Positions 55,901 to 64,000 of a stretch of DNA of 64,000 bases are shown here, piece by piece. Each line of letters begins with the position of its first letter. The stretch's first letter is position 1. A program made the translations under genes and the position numbers. Under the pieces are notes generated by a model that was not told the DNA's origin, did no database searches, and was given only the letters and a program-made list of their open reading frames with translations. Origin of the DNA: Prostheceraeus crozeri (Eukaryota > Platyhelminthes > Polycladida > Euryleptidae); the NCBI GenBank assembly GCA_907163375.1, contig CAJQUW010015384.1:295975-359974 (forward strand). The letters are read 5' to 3'.

Positions 55901-56888
55901 GATATCATTATAGTGAAGGATGGATAGGACTGCATATTTGAAACACTGTGATTTACAATCAACATTGATGACAGCTTTCTTATTATACAACGTTTTTGGA
56001 AGTTTAAATGTGCCTCGAGCTGCATGACTTTCTAATAGGGAAATTTTGAATATGGCTGAGTCCACACCATCAAAAATGAGAGCGCTGTCGCGTTGATTGA
56101 ATTTATCTACATTTGATTTTAAACATTGAATGTGAAAATTTAGCCAAGACTCGCAGTCTACAACTTCGGTTGCGGAAGAGGAAGGAATATGAAACTGTAT
56201 TCTCTCCGTCACTTGACCCGTTTGAAAATCTATTTTAATATATTTTAGTTTAAGGTAGATGAGCGCCTTCATTCTAAAATTGTCTAAATTATTGAAGAGC
56301 GCTTCGATAATGTTAGAATTTTGAAGGAGCCACTCAGGAAAATCTACAATTTGAGTATTGGACTCCATGCAGTAGTCGCGTACTAAATTATTATGTGAAA
56401 CATTAATGAGGGAGATGGTAGAGGTACCGTTGGTGTAGTGATCATTTGCATGCGTGTGTTGAAGTCTGTGCGAAGATCGCTGAAAGTGACTATCAAAAGA
56501 AAGAGGGCACAAATCGCAAGGAAAGGAGATGTCATCGTCAGAATCAACTTCACCTCCGGAGATTGACACCGCTTTGCGTTGACACACACGTTGTTTGATG
56601 TGTCGAAGGAGACTGTGCTTCCTTGTAAACATATGTCCGCAGTCGGCACATTCCCACTCGTTGCCTTGCCGCGAGAGTCCTGAGCTGGAACTCACATCAC
56701 CTGAAAGAGAAATCATTCTTTCATCTCTGTTCAAGCCTCAGTGTAGTGTTACAACCTACCTTGACTCAATAACTCTAAACTTTCCTCGAGAAGAGAGGGC
56801 GTTGGTGATGAAGTTGATGCCTGAAATTGAGGAAGATGCTATTAGTCACACGTTTGAGGGAGATGAGAGGAAATTTTCAACTTACCAT
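52916..56888 (-). CDS. Polinton protein-primed DNA polymerase B
   Basis: The main frame (56,734-52,916) gives up to 1,272 residues. In order: two zinc-finger-like segments (CADCGHMF...H; CDLCPLSF...H), an N-terminal module, a Cys-rich CDRCIRSF region, exonuclease motif I YADIEC (about residue 436), an embedded endonuclease-VII-type zinc motif (CPKC...KVRDHDHITGKFRNALC, about 520-560), motif II NFKGYDSH, motif III YLELDVILL, polymerase A YDQNNLYG, B NNSLFGK and C GGDTDSFF. All catalytic Asp are present. The 5' end appears spliced: ATG at 56,888 followed at once by GTAAG, intron 56,821-56,885, a 61-bp exon, then intron 56,701-56,759. It replicates the element with a protein primer. Its promoter at 57,024-57,071 mirrors the left one. 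Confidence 0.93.
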
Positions 56889-57023
56889 TTCAACGAAATC
56901 AAGTTTAAGGTTGATACTTCTACAAGATAGAGACTTCACTCAAATAATAGTCAAAGAGAGAGATCGTGCGTTCGTCACTTGTATGATTCACAGATTAAAT
57001 GAAATGACCTGAATGTCACTTTG

Positions 57024-57071
57024 CTTATATACTTTCATCCTCTTCATTCATTGGATGTTCATTCTGATTGG
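57024..57071 (-). promoter_or_regulatory. Early-type promoter of PolB: CCAAT, CCAAT, TATA
   Basis: On the minus strand CCAAT begins at 57,071 and 57,054 (17 bp apart) and TATATAAG begins at 57,031 (23 bp further), the same spacing as at 40,728-40,775. The boxes lie between divergent genes, so the CCAAT sites may also serve the plus-strand gene at 57,145, which has a TATACTTAA at 57,081. Confidence 0.8.
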
Positions 57072-57144
57072 CTGCTTGTGTATACTTAAGAATTAGAAAA
57101 ATGTTAAAGTTATCATTATTCAAAGTCAGCATTTCAAAGACAAC

Positions 57145-57582
57145 ATGACAAGTCCTCCAACAACACCAAATACCGCATTGGAGTTCTCCTCTCCATATAC
57201 ATCAGCAAAGGTGCTCGTTACACCAAATGCACCAAGAAAGGCGAAGGTGGAGAAGACATACAATCTCGACAATATACGAAAGTTATCATTATCGGAGGAG
57301 GATGAAGAGGAGTTGCCCGACCTAACAGGCATACGGTGGAAATATTTACAATATGATGCCGAAGGGGTGATGGAGATGACCAGCAAGTCGCACTTGCATC
57401 AAATATGGGAGTGGTACACCCCTAACTCCCAACCGCGAACCGTGGCGGAGTGGGCGTACATTGAGAAAGTGAGGGACGCTGCAGAAGAACGTTTAAAGCA
57501 GCTCAACTGTTTTTGTAATCTATGTGAAGCCAGACTCTGGGACGATATTGACGATGAAGACCTTTTGAAATACATGCCATAA
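57145..57582 (+). CDS. Unrecognised accessory protein, divergent from PolB
   Basis: 145 residues, ATG at 57,145. Ser/Thr/Pro-rich start (MTSPPTTPNTALEFSSPYTS), a basic patch (PRKAKVEKTY), an acidic run (SLSEEDEEELPD), then a compact Trp-rich part (GIRWKYLQYDAEG, HQIWEWYTP) with CFCNLC and an acidic end. The stop TAA is directly joined by AATAAA (57,581). It shares a control region with PolB, so early expression is likely. No family recognised; the W(K/R)Y core faintly resembles TEWRYIPLY of the gene at 59,053-59,319. Confidence 0.65.
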   Translation: MTSPPTTPNTALEFSSPYTSAKVLVTPNAPRKAKVEKTYNLDNIRKLSLSEEDEEELPDLTGIRWKYLQYDAEGVMEMTSKSHLHQIWEWYTPNSQPRTVAEWAYIEKVRDAAEERLKQLNCFCNLCEARLWDDIDDEDLLKYMP

Positions 57583-57630
57583 TAAATGTTTATTTCGTAT
57601 TATCTTTGCTTTCATACTGACTTACTTGAA

Positions 57631-58041
57631 TGGGGTTTTAGTGAATAATTTAACCATGTATACTTTTTCATTTGGAAATAGTAGCACGCTTAGTCTAACT
57701 TGTAAATCTAAAAACATTTCATATGGACGATGATGGTAGATAAAATAGTGTCAAATAAATTAAGATAGCTTACACTTCTGATACAGGGATAGCAATCGAC
57801 TGCGATCCATGTGTAAAGAGCTTGTTAGACTACGGATGGGCTTAAGTGGATGATTTAACCATGTATACTTTTTCATTTGGAAATAGTAGCACGCTTAGTC
57901 TAACTTGTAAATCTAAAAACATTTCATATGGACGATGATGGTAGATAAAATAGTATCAAATAAATTAAGATAGCTTACACTTCTGATACAGGGATAGCAA
58001 TCGACTGCGATCCATGTGTAAAGAGCTTGTTAGACTACGGA
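57631..58041. repeat. 205-bp tandem duplication
   Basis: Units 57,631-57,835 and 57,836-58,041, almost identical. Each has a segment (57,663-57,710 and 57,868-57,915) related to the divergent satellite subunit, and a GATAGCAATCGACTGC stretch that recurs once more at about 58,884. No open frame. It separates the accessory gene from the 141-bp module region. Confidence 0.88.
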
Positions 58042-58382
58042 AGAGAGAAGTGTGTTATGTTGCGTGTGGCGCGTGAGTGTCCTCCCATTTCATTCCATTC
58101 ATCAATTCGTCTCATTGATAGAGACAGGTAGAACTCATGGTTCTCATAACGTATGCAATGGAAAGTTTTAGGCAACCTTCGACAGTTGGCTAAATGTCGC
58201 CCTGGCGCGAATGCATACTACGTTGAGACAGAGGCAATCACTTGCAAACATGACGCAGAGAGGTTTAACAAGATTGACCATTGCCGAATGTCCCTTGCGG
58301 TATACATAGCTACGGGTTTCACCGCCGCCCTTTACAGGAACGCCCGTCGAAAGGAAGTATTACACCGAACTTCATTTGCAAC
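58042..58382. other. Region with overlapping open frames, strand unresolved
   Basis: A plus-strand frame (58,153-58,533, 126 codons, reaching into 141-bp module copy 1) reads CRPGANAYYVETEAITCKH and MSLAVYIATGFTAALYRNA; a shorter minus-strand frame overlaps its end. Neither is recognised. It may be the remnant or unread partner of a fourth accessory cassette. Confidence 0.35.
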
Positions 58383-58523
58383 GTTCAAGTTGACTGATAG
58401 CAGATTCAACTTAATGATAGTATTCGCCAGTCCGAAGACTGCCCAGGGCAAACCGCGAGGAGGTTCTATCATGTCTTGCCCCATGGTGGCCCTTAAGAGA
58501 GCCGATGGTTCGTTCTCGGGAGT
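58383..58523. repeat. 141-bp module, copy 1
   Basis: GTTCAAGTTGACTGATAGCA to GGTTCGTTCTCGGGAGT. Identical to copy 2. Both strands are open through the module (47 codons): minus reads TPENEPSALLRATMGQDM, plus reads FKLTDSRFNLMIVFASPK. Confidence 0.92.
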
Positions 58524-58533
58524 AACAAGATGA

Positions 58534-58788
58534 CTATTGGCTTGAATAGTCAATGGGTATGACGGTTAGGTTGTCATAGACCCTATACCGCCGAGGTCGT
58601 ACTGGTGCATCTGGCACCTTTCGGATGCGAGTGGTATTTGGAGTCCACACCTCATCCGTCCAAACGATCCTCTTGATCTTCCCCTTCTTCTCATCCTCCT
58701 CATCCCACTCGTCGAGGATGATGAAGTCGGGAATGCCGTTGTCTTCATCGGTGAAGACGGGAATGTTGTCGGTAGATGTCGCTTCCAT
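58534..58788 (-). CDS. Small acidic accessory protein (cassette C)
   Basis: 84 residues, ATG at 58,788. Acidic first half (FTDEDNGIPDFIILDEWDEEDEKKG) then basic (KIKRIVWTDEVW; RPRRYRVYD). A TATATAAG box lies about 41 bp upstream (58,836-58,829). Copy 2 of the 141-bp module lies upstream of the box and copy 1 follows the stop. No family recognised. Charge pattern and promoter suggest an early regulatory or host-interaction peptide; this is inference. Confidence 0.55.
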   Translation of the reverse strand: MEATSTDNIPVFTDEDNGIPDFIILDEWDEEDEKKGKIKRIVWTDEVWTPNTTRIRKVPDAPVRPRRYRVYDNLTVIPIDYSSQ

Positions 58789-58828
58789 CGTGACTTAAAA
58801 TTGAATGAGAAGCGCTACAATCTTCTAG

Positions 58829-58836
58829 CTTATATA
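58829..58836 (-). promoter_or_regulatory. TATA box of cassette C
   Basis: TATATAAG on the minus strand, about 41 bp before the ATG at 58,788. Confidence 0.65.
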
Positions 58837-58904
58837 GGGTTTTCAACAATGAATTGCTCAACAGCGAATCAGAATGCTTCAGGGATAGCAATCGACTGCA
58901 TAAT

Positions 58905-59045
58905 GTTCAAGTTGACTGATAGCAGATTCAACTTAATGATAGTATTCGCCAGTCCGAAGACTGCCCAGGGCAAACCGCGAGGAGGTTCTATCATGTCTTG
59001 CCCCATGGTGGCCCTTAAGAGAGCCGATGGTTCGTTCTCGGGAGT
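58905..59045. repeat. 141-bp module, copy 2
   Basis: Identical to copy 1. It lies between the stop of cassette B and the TATA box of cassette C. The flank at about 58,880-58,898 also contains the GATAGCAATCGACTGC word of the 205-bp duplication. Confidence 0.92.
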
Positions 59046-59052
59046 CGTCATC

Positions 59053-59319
59053 CTACAGCCTACCAATTCTGCTGAGAGAGTCAAAGACTCTCTCTTTGGT
59101 AGCACTGTCGACTTCCACACTAACTGGCATGTGAGTATAGAGTGGAATGTAGCGCCATTCCGTTGGATTGACAGCAGTTGCTGTCATCGGATTGCCAATC
59201 CGAGCAAGATTGTTGTGGACTCTGTCTTGCTCCTCTAGCCTGACGAACTCCTCAAATAAATTTCGCGGCCTTATCTGCGGTCCGCGAGGAGAGCTGACTT
59301 GACTGTTCGGCGTCTGCAT
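59053..59319 (-). CDS. Small accessory protein (cassette B)
   Basis: 88 residues, ATG at 59,319 after a TTTCATTTCATTTCA leader, with a TATATAAA box about 32-39 bp upstream. Reads SPRGPQIRPRNLFEEFVRLE, NPTEWRYIPLY, and VDSATKERVFDSLSRIGRL. No family recognised. Flanked by module copies 3 (upstream) and 2 (downstream), the same arrangement as cassette C. Confidence 0.55.
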   Translation of the reverse strand: MQTPNSQVSSPRGPQIRPRNLFEEFVRLEEQDRVHNNLARIGNPMTATAVNPTEWRYIPLYTHMPVSVEVDSATKERVFDSLSRIGRL

Positions 59320-59350
59320 GATTGAAATGAAATGAAATGAGAGGCAGTGG

Positions 59351-59358
59351 TTTATATA
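59351..59358 (-). promoter_or_regulatory. TATA box of cassette B
   Basis: TATATAAA on the minus strand, about 35 bp before the ATG at 59,319. Confidence 0.68.
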
Positions 59359-59378
59359 CCCCTCTAACGCGACGCAAC

Positions 59379-59519
59379 GTTCAAGTTGACTGATAGCAGA
59401 TTCAACTTAATGATAGTATTCGCCAGTCCGAAGACTGCCCAGGGCAAACCGCGTGGAGGTTCTATCATGTCTTGCCCCTAGGTGGCCCTTAAGAGAGCCG
59501 ATGGTTCGTTCTCGGGAGT
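59379..59519. repeat. 141-bp module, copy 3
   Basis: Same length as copies 1 and 2 with only a few substitutions. It lies between gene A and the TATA box of cassette B. A CTTGGTAAGT donor-like site just after the gene A stop and a TTGCAG at about 59,550 suggest that transcripts may be spliced across this gap. Confidence 0.9.
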
Positions 59520-59616
59520 AAATTGATGGGGTGGTGAAGGCGGGCAAAGATCTGCAATGAAAATGATATGTATTAGAATAGGATATACTATCTTATTTAC
59601 TTTTTCACTTACCAAG

Positions 59617-60807
59617 TTAGTCATCCTTAGGTAGTCTCGCGCGTTTCCGAATCGAAAATTTGTGTAGATGGCCGCGCATTCGTAAGCTTGCATGGAGACA
59701 CTTCTTGCTCGGATGACCGTTGTAGCATAGGATGGATTCGTCTAAATTCTGGTTTACGAGTACTTCGCCGGCCAAATGATTGTCCCGAATAGGGATGTGA
59801 AATTCAAACAAACGATCCTCATTCACACGTTCCCACTCATCCCTCATGCGCTCCAACTTCTCACACGCCTGCCTCTCATCACCCCGCCGAGCCACAGTCC
59901 TCTCCAACTCAACATTCCTCGCTCTCAACACACTCATCTCCTTCATCATCTCCTCAAACTTCGCCTCTGCATCTCTCATTCTTCTCTCCGCAGCACTCGC
60001 CCTCTTCTCACACGCATCATTCTTCTCTTCCAACTCTCGCGTCTTATTCTTCAAATCAGTCACACAACGCCTCATTCTAATGTTTTCATCCGCCACCTCC
60101 TTCGACTTCAAATCCTTCTTTTTCAACTCATCCAACTCCTTCACAACTTCATCCTTCACTTTCTTCAAACTCTCAAACTTATTCACTAACAACTCATGCG
60201 CCATCTGCTGCGAAACATGTCTCTTCTCTTCATCCTTCAACCACCTCGCCGACTGCATACGAATCCCACCACTCTTCACTTTTGGGGAAGATGAGCTCTT
60301 CGGGGGGTCGGTGATGACGATGTTGGACACCTCCGATGACGAAGAGCTCAACTTCCTCACACGCTTCCTCACACGCTCCCTATCTAAATCCACATCATCC
60401 TCATCATCACTCTCAAGCACTCTCTTCCGCTGCTCAATCTCACCCTCCAACGACGCAACCGCTCTCGCCAACTCATCATTCTCAACAACATTCTCAACAA
60501 CATTCTCAACAACATTCTCAACAACATTCGCAACATTCGCCAACATTCGCTCCCTCTCTTCCACAATCAACTGCGTAAATCTCAAATCAGTCACTAAACC
60601 ACCACTACAGTCAGCATGCACTCTGTAAAAACGCACCTCATCCTCATCACCCTTCAGCACTCTACACTTTACGCAAGCAACCCTATTCAAGACAATCATG
60701 TGGCCGGTGCCCGCCTTCTTCACATGAGCTTTGGCGTCCGCACTGCGATTAACTCGCCCACAAGAGCACATTTTGATGTGATATTTGCGATTTTTGTCAT
60801 TGGCCAT
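59617..60807 (-). CDS. Coiled-coil protein with N-terminal Cys cluster (cassette A)
   Basis: 396 residues, ATG at 60,807. The N-terminus has CSCGRVN, CVKCR and ADC, a likely zinc site. A 12-bp DNA repeat (60,478-60,530) encodes four NVVE units. Then an acidic/basic patch (ESDDEDDVDLDRERVRKRVR), a long charged coiled coil (about residues 195-325; KKVKDEVVKELDELKKKDLK and following), and a basic C-terminal domain with CYNGHPSKKC and IRKRARLPK. A noncoding first exon is likely: TATA at 61,405-61,398, donor GAG/GTAAGC near 61,355, acceptor TTACAG at 60,826. GC content and codon use differ from the capsid genes. No family recognised; architecture suggests a structural or regulatory nuclear protein. 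Confidence 0.68.
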   Translation of the reverse strand: MANDKNRKYHIKMCSCGRVNRSADAKAHVKKAGTGHMIVLNRVACVKCRVLKGDEDEVRFYRVHADCSGGLVTDLRFTQLIVEERERMLANVANVVENVVENVVENVVENDELARAVASLEGEIEQRKRVLESDDEDDVDLDRERVRKRVRKLSSSSSEVSNIVITDPPKSSSSPKVKSGGIRMQSARWLKDEEKRHVSQQMAHELLVNKFESLKKVKDEVVKELDELKKKDLKSKEVADENIRMRRCVTDLKNKTRELEEKNDACEKRASAAERRMRDAEAKFEEMMKEMSVLRARNVELERTVARRGDERQACEKLERMRDEWERVNEDRLFEFHIPIRDNHLAGEVLVNQNLDESILCYNGHPSKKCLHASLRMRGHLHKFSIRKRARLPKDD

Positions 60808-61397
60808 GTTAGATTTTATTGTGAACTGTAAGATAATGAAATTTGTATAAGTTTGGAATCATGTAGTACAGTCATATTCCTAAAGAGTGTAGTGAGTGGC
60901 ACTCGATCCCGTCGACAGCCCGAAGGCCTTGTACCGATCACTAGGGAAGTGAGAGATCTTCCCCGATACCCGCTCTTTACAGCTGAAGACATCATTGTCA
61001 CTGCCCCGAAGTGGTAACAGGAACGCCGAGTCAAAGGTAGTGATCAGTAGCTGGGATCTAACCCCTCAAAGCTGCCTTAGACTTAGTTAAATTTCAAATC
61101 TGATAGCATATTTGAACTCAGGATACTTGAAAACCTTAGTCTATATGTTAAAACTTTGAAAAAAGTGAAAATTAAGAATTTTTAAAAAATTCCGCATTTT
61201 ACTACTCATACTACTTTTAAAAAATTTTATCAGTAGTAAAGACACTATCAAACTCTATCATACAAACTTTGAAGTAGCAAGATAGCTTGCCTACTTCAAA
61301 AGATAGAGTCCTTTGCACCCGATATCGGGAGCTCAGAGCGACGACCGTCGCTTACCTCGTCTTTCGATGAAGTGATCAGACTTACGTTGTCGGGGGT
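60808..61397. other. Leader and probable intron of gene A
   Basis: No protein gene. It contains several short GC stems between 60,900 and 61,030 (for example CAGCCCGAAGGCCTTG and CACTGCCCCGAAGTG), an AT-rich middle, and a long hairpin at 61,252-61,309. Read on the minus strand it is bounded by donor- and acceptor-like sites. Confidence 0.45.
61252..61309. repeat. Two-part hairpin in the gene A leader
   Basis: Outer arms ACTCTATC/GATAGAGT (61,252-61,259 and 61,302-61,309) enclose inner arms CTTTGAAGTAGCAAG and its reverse complement with one bulge. Could form in the RNA of either strand. Confidence 0.7.
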
Positions 61398-61405
61398 TTA
61401 TATAT
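61398..61405 (-). promoter_or_regulatory. TATA box of gene A
   Basis: TATATAAA on the minus strand; the predicted start falls near 61,370, upstream of the donor-like GTAAGC at 61,355. Confidence 0.6.
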
Positions 61406-61650
61406 GCTCGGAAGAAAACTTAAAATGGCTCTATCTCCGAAAGTATTCATCGTAGCGACATGCGGTTTGTTGCAAACGATTTGTCTCATCATTCTTTACA
61501 ATATGACACCTGAACCATTCTCATATGACCACGGGAAGTTGGTCCGCCAGCACATGTCCATGTAACATGCCACAAGTGAAAAAATTCCTAAGTGTGAGAG
61601 CTCCAGTGTGGTGAAAATTTTGAAAAATTTAAAACTTCCGAATTTCAACC
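61406..61650. other. Spacer before the subterminal repeats
   Basis: No gene or clear repeat seen. Confidence 0.4.
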
Positions 61651-63339
61651 TGGGACCTTAACCAAAACATTTTTCATCAAATTTCACTGACCTCCCCCCC
61701 CCCTCGTTCAGAGAAATTTGATGAAAAATGTTTTGGTGACGGTCCCAGGTCGAAATTCCACACTTTGGAAAATTTTCAAAATTTTACCCATACAAAGTCA
61801 CTCTGACACTTAGGATTTTTTCAGGTGAGCGAGCTCCGACCTAAAATCTTGTAACCGCTCTAACTTTTGAACGAAGACAGATAGGAACAAGCCGATTCTT
61901 TCACTGAATTTGTCTCACTCTTAGCTTTCAAACGAGCTATTGCACGACAAAATCCGTCCACTACAAGCCAAGATAGAAGCTAGCTGTCCAGGGGGGGGGA
62001 GGTCAGTGAAATTTGATGAAAAATGTTTTGGTGGCGGTCCCAGGTCGAAATTCCACACTTTGGAAAATTTTCAAAATTTTACCCATACAAAGCCACTCTG
62101 ACACTTAGGATTTTTTCAGGTGAGCGAGCTCCGACCTAAAATCTTGTAACCGCTCTAACTTGTGAACGAAGACAGATAGGAACAAGCCGATTCTTTCACT
62201 GAATTTGTCTCACTCTTAGCTTTCAAACGAGCTATTGCACGACAAAATCCGTCCACTAGAAGCCAAGATAGAAGCTAGCTGTCCAGGGGGGGGGAGGTCA
62301 GTGAAATTTGATGAAAAATGTTTTGGTGGCGGACCCAGGTCGAAATTCCACACTTTGGAAAATTTTCAAAATTTTACCCATACAAAGCCACTCTGACACT
62401 TAGGATTTTTTCAGGTGAGCGAGCTCCGACCTAAAATCTTGTAACCGCTCTAACTTGTGAACGGCTGGTCCGATTGACTCGCAACAAAAAATGTTGTCGA
62501 GCAGTTTTTTCTCCTCTTTCAAACGAGTAGCTGTAAGACAAAATCCGTCCACTAGAACCAAAGTTAGAAGATTGTTGTCGGGGGGGGGGGTCAGTGAAAT
62601 TTGATGAAAAATGTTTTGGTGGCGGTCCCAGGTCGAAATTCCACACTTTGGAAAATTTTCAAAATTTTACCCATACAAAGTCACTCTGACACTTAGGATT
62701 TTTTCAGGTGAGCGAGCTCCGACCTAAAATCTTGTAACCGCTCTAACTTGTGAACGGCTGGTCCGATTGACTCGCAACAAAAAATGTTGTCGAGCAGTTT
62801 TTTCTCCTCTTTCAAACGAGTAGCTGTAAGACAAAATCCGTCCACTAGAACCAAAGTTAGAAGATTGTTGTCGGGGGGGGGGGGGTCAGTGAAATTTGAT
62901 GAAAAATGTTTTGGTGACGGTCCCAGGTCGAAATTCCACACTTTGGAAAATTTTCAAAATTTTACCCATACAAAGTCACTCTGACACTTAGGATTTTTTC
63001 AGGTGAGCGAGCTCCGACCTAAAATCTTGTAACCGCTCTAACTTGTGAACGGCTGGTCCGATTGACTCGCAACAAAAAATGTTGTCGAGCAGTTTTTTCT
63101 CCTCTTTCAAACGAGTAGCTGTAAGACAAAATCCGTCCACTAGAACCAAAGTTAGAAGATTGTTGTCGGGGGGGGGGGTCAGTGAAATTTGATGAAAAAT
63201 GTTTTGGTGACGGTCCCAGGTCGAAATTCCACACTTTGGAAAATTTTCAAAATTTTACCCATACAAAGTCACTCTGACACTTAGGATTTTTCAGGTGAGC
63301 GAGCTCCGACCTAAAATCTTGTAACCGCTCTAACTTTTG
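61651..63339. repeat. Subterminal tandem repeats, ~294 bp, with poly-G runs
   Basis: The word GGTCAGTGAAATTTGATG begins units at about 62,001, 62,296, 62,589, 62,884 and 63,177 (spacings 295, 293, 295, 293), with a further unit before 62,001. Each unit ends in 8-13 G. Two unit types alternate by block: one with GACAGATAGGAACAAGCCGA, also in the terminal repeat, the other with CGGCTGGTCCGATTGACTCG. The array starts with a palindrome at about 61,651-61,751, where the unit is met in reverse orientation. There is no matching array at the left end. Confidence 0.9.
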
Positions 63340-64000
63340 AACGAAGACAGATACGAACAAGCCGATTCTTTCACTGAGTTTGTCTCACTCTTAGCTTTCA
63401 AACGAGCTATCGCACGACAAAATCCGTCCACTGGAAGCAAGCTGTCCAGGGGGGGGGGACGTCAGCCGAAAATTTTTTCTCTGCGATTTCGCTGGAAACA
63501 TCCTTCCTAACCCAAAATTTCACGTAGATTCCGAATCTGGCCTCCGTTTTCTCATCTGATGCTTCGTTTGGGCGCTACACACCAAAACGTCCCAAATTCT
63601 AACTCTGTCGTTTTTCGAAAAATGTTGAAAATTTTTTCTCACCGATTGCCTTGAAACTCACCCTACCGATGCAGAATTTCACGCTGAATCCGAATCTGAC
63701 CTCCGTTTTCTCATCCGATGCTTCGTTTGGACGCTACACACCAAAAACATCACACACTATAGCCTCAAGACTAATCCTGGCGGTCGCCCACGTCAACCTA
63801 GACGGTCGCCCACGTCAACCAGGCGGTCGGACCAACTCACCCGAGTCTCACACTCTGTCGTTGCAGAGGGGGGGGGACGTCAGCGAACATGTTGTGAACG
63901 TGGACCCACTGGCCGGCACACCACGACAGACCACAACCTCTGTCGTTCCAGAGGGGGGGGGGACTCAGACACGAAGCACCACGGCGGCCGACCACGACAC
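63340..64000 (-). repeat. Polinton right terminal inverted repeat (cut by window edge)
   Basis: Reverse complement of 40,036-40,585, plus an extra duplicated block (about 63,600-63,720) absent on the left. It ends at the window edge inside the repeat; by comparison with the left end roughly 40-50 bp are missing. Confidence 0.93.

Larger units (their letters stand above)
40036..64000. mobile_element. Polinton (Maverick) element, right tip outside window
   Basis: A self-synthesising DNA transposon with virus-like gene set: protein-primed PolB, integrase, FtsK/HerA-type ATPase, adenain-type protease and capsid proteins. Left and right ends are inverted repeats; the right one is cut by the window edge some tens of bp before its tip. 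The left border is placed at an AG (Polintons usually start AG) by judgement, plus or minus about 20 bp. Core genes are all open with no obvious break, and the terminal repeats differ mainly in poly-C length and a few bases, so the element looks whole and recent. At 24 kb or more it is on the long side of the family because of its subterminal repeats and accessory genes. Confidence 0.95.

Noticed and set aside
58801-59238. 145-codon plus-strand frame over cassette B and module copy 2
   Set aside because: The minus-strand gene has its own TATA box and start; the plus frame is open largely because the module is open on both strands. Not fully excluded.
59776-60628. Long plus-strand frames opposite gene A
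   Set aside because: Repetitive Ser/His/Leu composition mirrors the coiled-coil codons of the minus strand; these are shadows.
60890-61030. Structured GC-rich segment considered as snRNA, 5S rRNA or tRNA
   Set aside because: It has small stems but no conserved boxes or fold of a known RNA; it fits better as leader/intron of gene A.

Overview
The window is animal nuclear DNA, most likely from a marine or other non-vertebrate metazoan. It carries a Penelope-like retroelement with a GIY-YIG domain, pogo and piggyBac DNA transposons, GT-AG introns, AATAAA signals, a very large AT-rich satellite and a Polinton (Maverick). I can support no complete host gene; the species cannot be named from sequence alone.

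Layout. (1) 1-30,050 is a tandem satellite of 29- and 34-bp subunits arranged in multi-kb blocks. It forms a giant palindrome: 25.5 kb in one orientation, a 22-bp perfect dyad at 25,658-25,679, then 4.3 kb in the opposite orientation. (2) 30,156-31,112 is a 5'-truncated Penelope-like element with inverted arms. (3) 31,490-38,300 is a transposon nest: two inverted copies of a ~775-bp non-autonomous element, a complete-length pogo/Tigger element (32,881-35,361) with a frameshifted transposase, and a truncated piggyBac whose transposase gene was split by one of the non-autonomous copies. (4) 38,300-40,035 is mostly unassigned DNA with one weak candidate exon. (5) ~40,036 to past the window edge is a Polinton, at least 24 kb long.

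The Polinton looks whole and young: the core genes are open with no obvious break, and the terminal inverted repeats are nearly identical (the outer right tip lies outside the window). In order it holds an unrecognised gene, a small RING protein, a DnaQ-like exonuclease candidate, a stand-alone relative of the polymerase N-terminal module, a second RING protein, a basic core-like protein, the packaging ATPase, a PW-like protein, integrase with chromodomain, a pVI-like protein, the major capsid protein, an adenain-type protease, a TATA-binding-protein homologue, two PC4-like paralogues, two penton/minor-capsid-like paralogues, protein-primed DNA polymerase B, and at the right a group of small TATA-driven accessory genes interleaved with three copies of an exactly 141-bp module. 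Tandem ~294-bp subterminal repeats with poly-G runs precede the right terminus.

The most novel signal is transcriptional. The element encodes a clear two-repeat TBP homologue. The promoter before the polymerase and the leftmost promoter share the same geometry (CCAAT, 17 bp, CCAAT, 23 bp, TATA), and both lead to an exon whose only coding content is ATG, followed at once by GTAAG. The capsid-side transcription units are instead preceded by an octamer-like ATGCAAA motif 29-46 bp before the start codon, and genes without it overlap or abut the gene upstream. This suggests an early/late scheme with an element-borne TBP. The satellite and the Polinton also share a 43-bp segment with 37 matches, an unexpected link.
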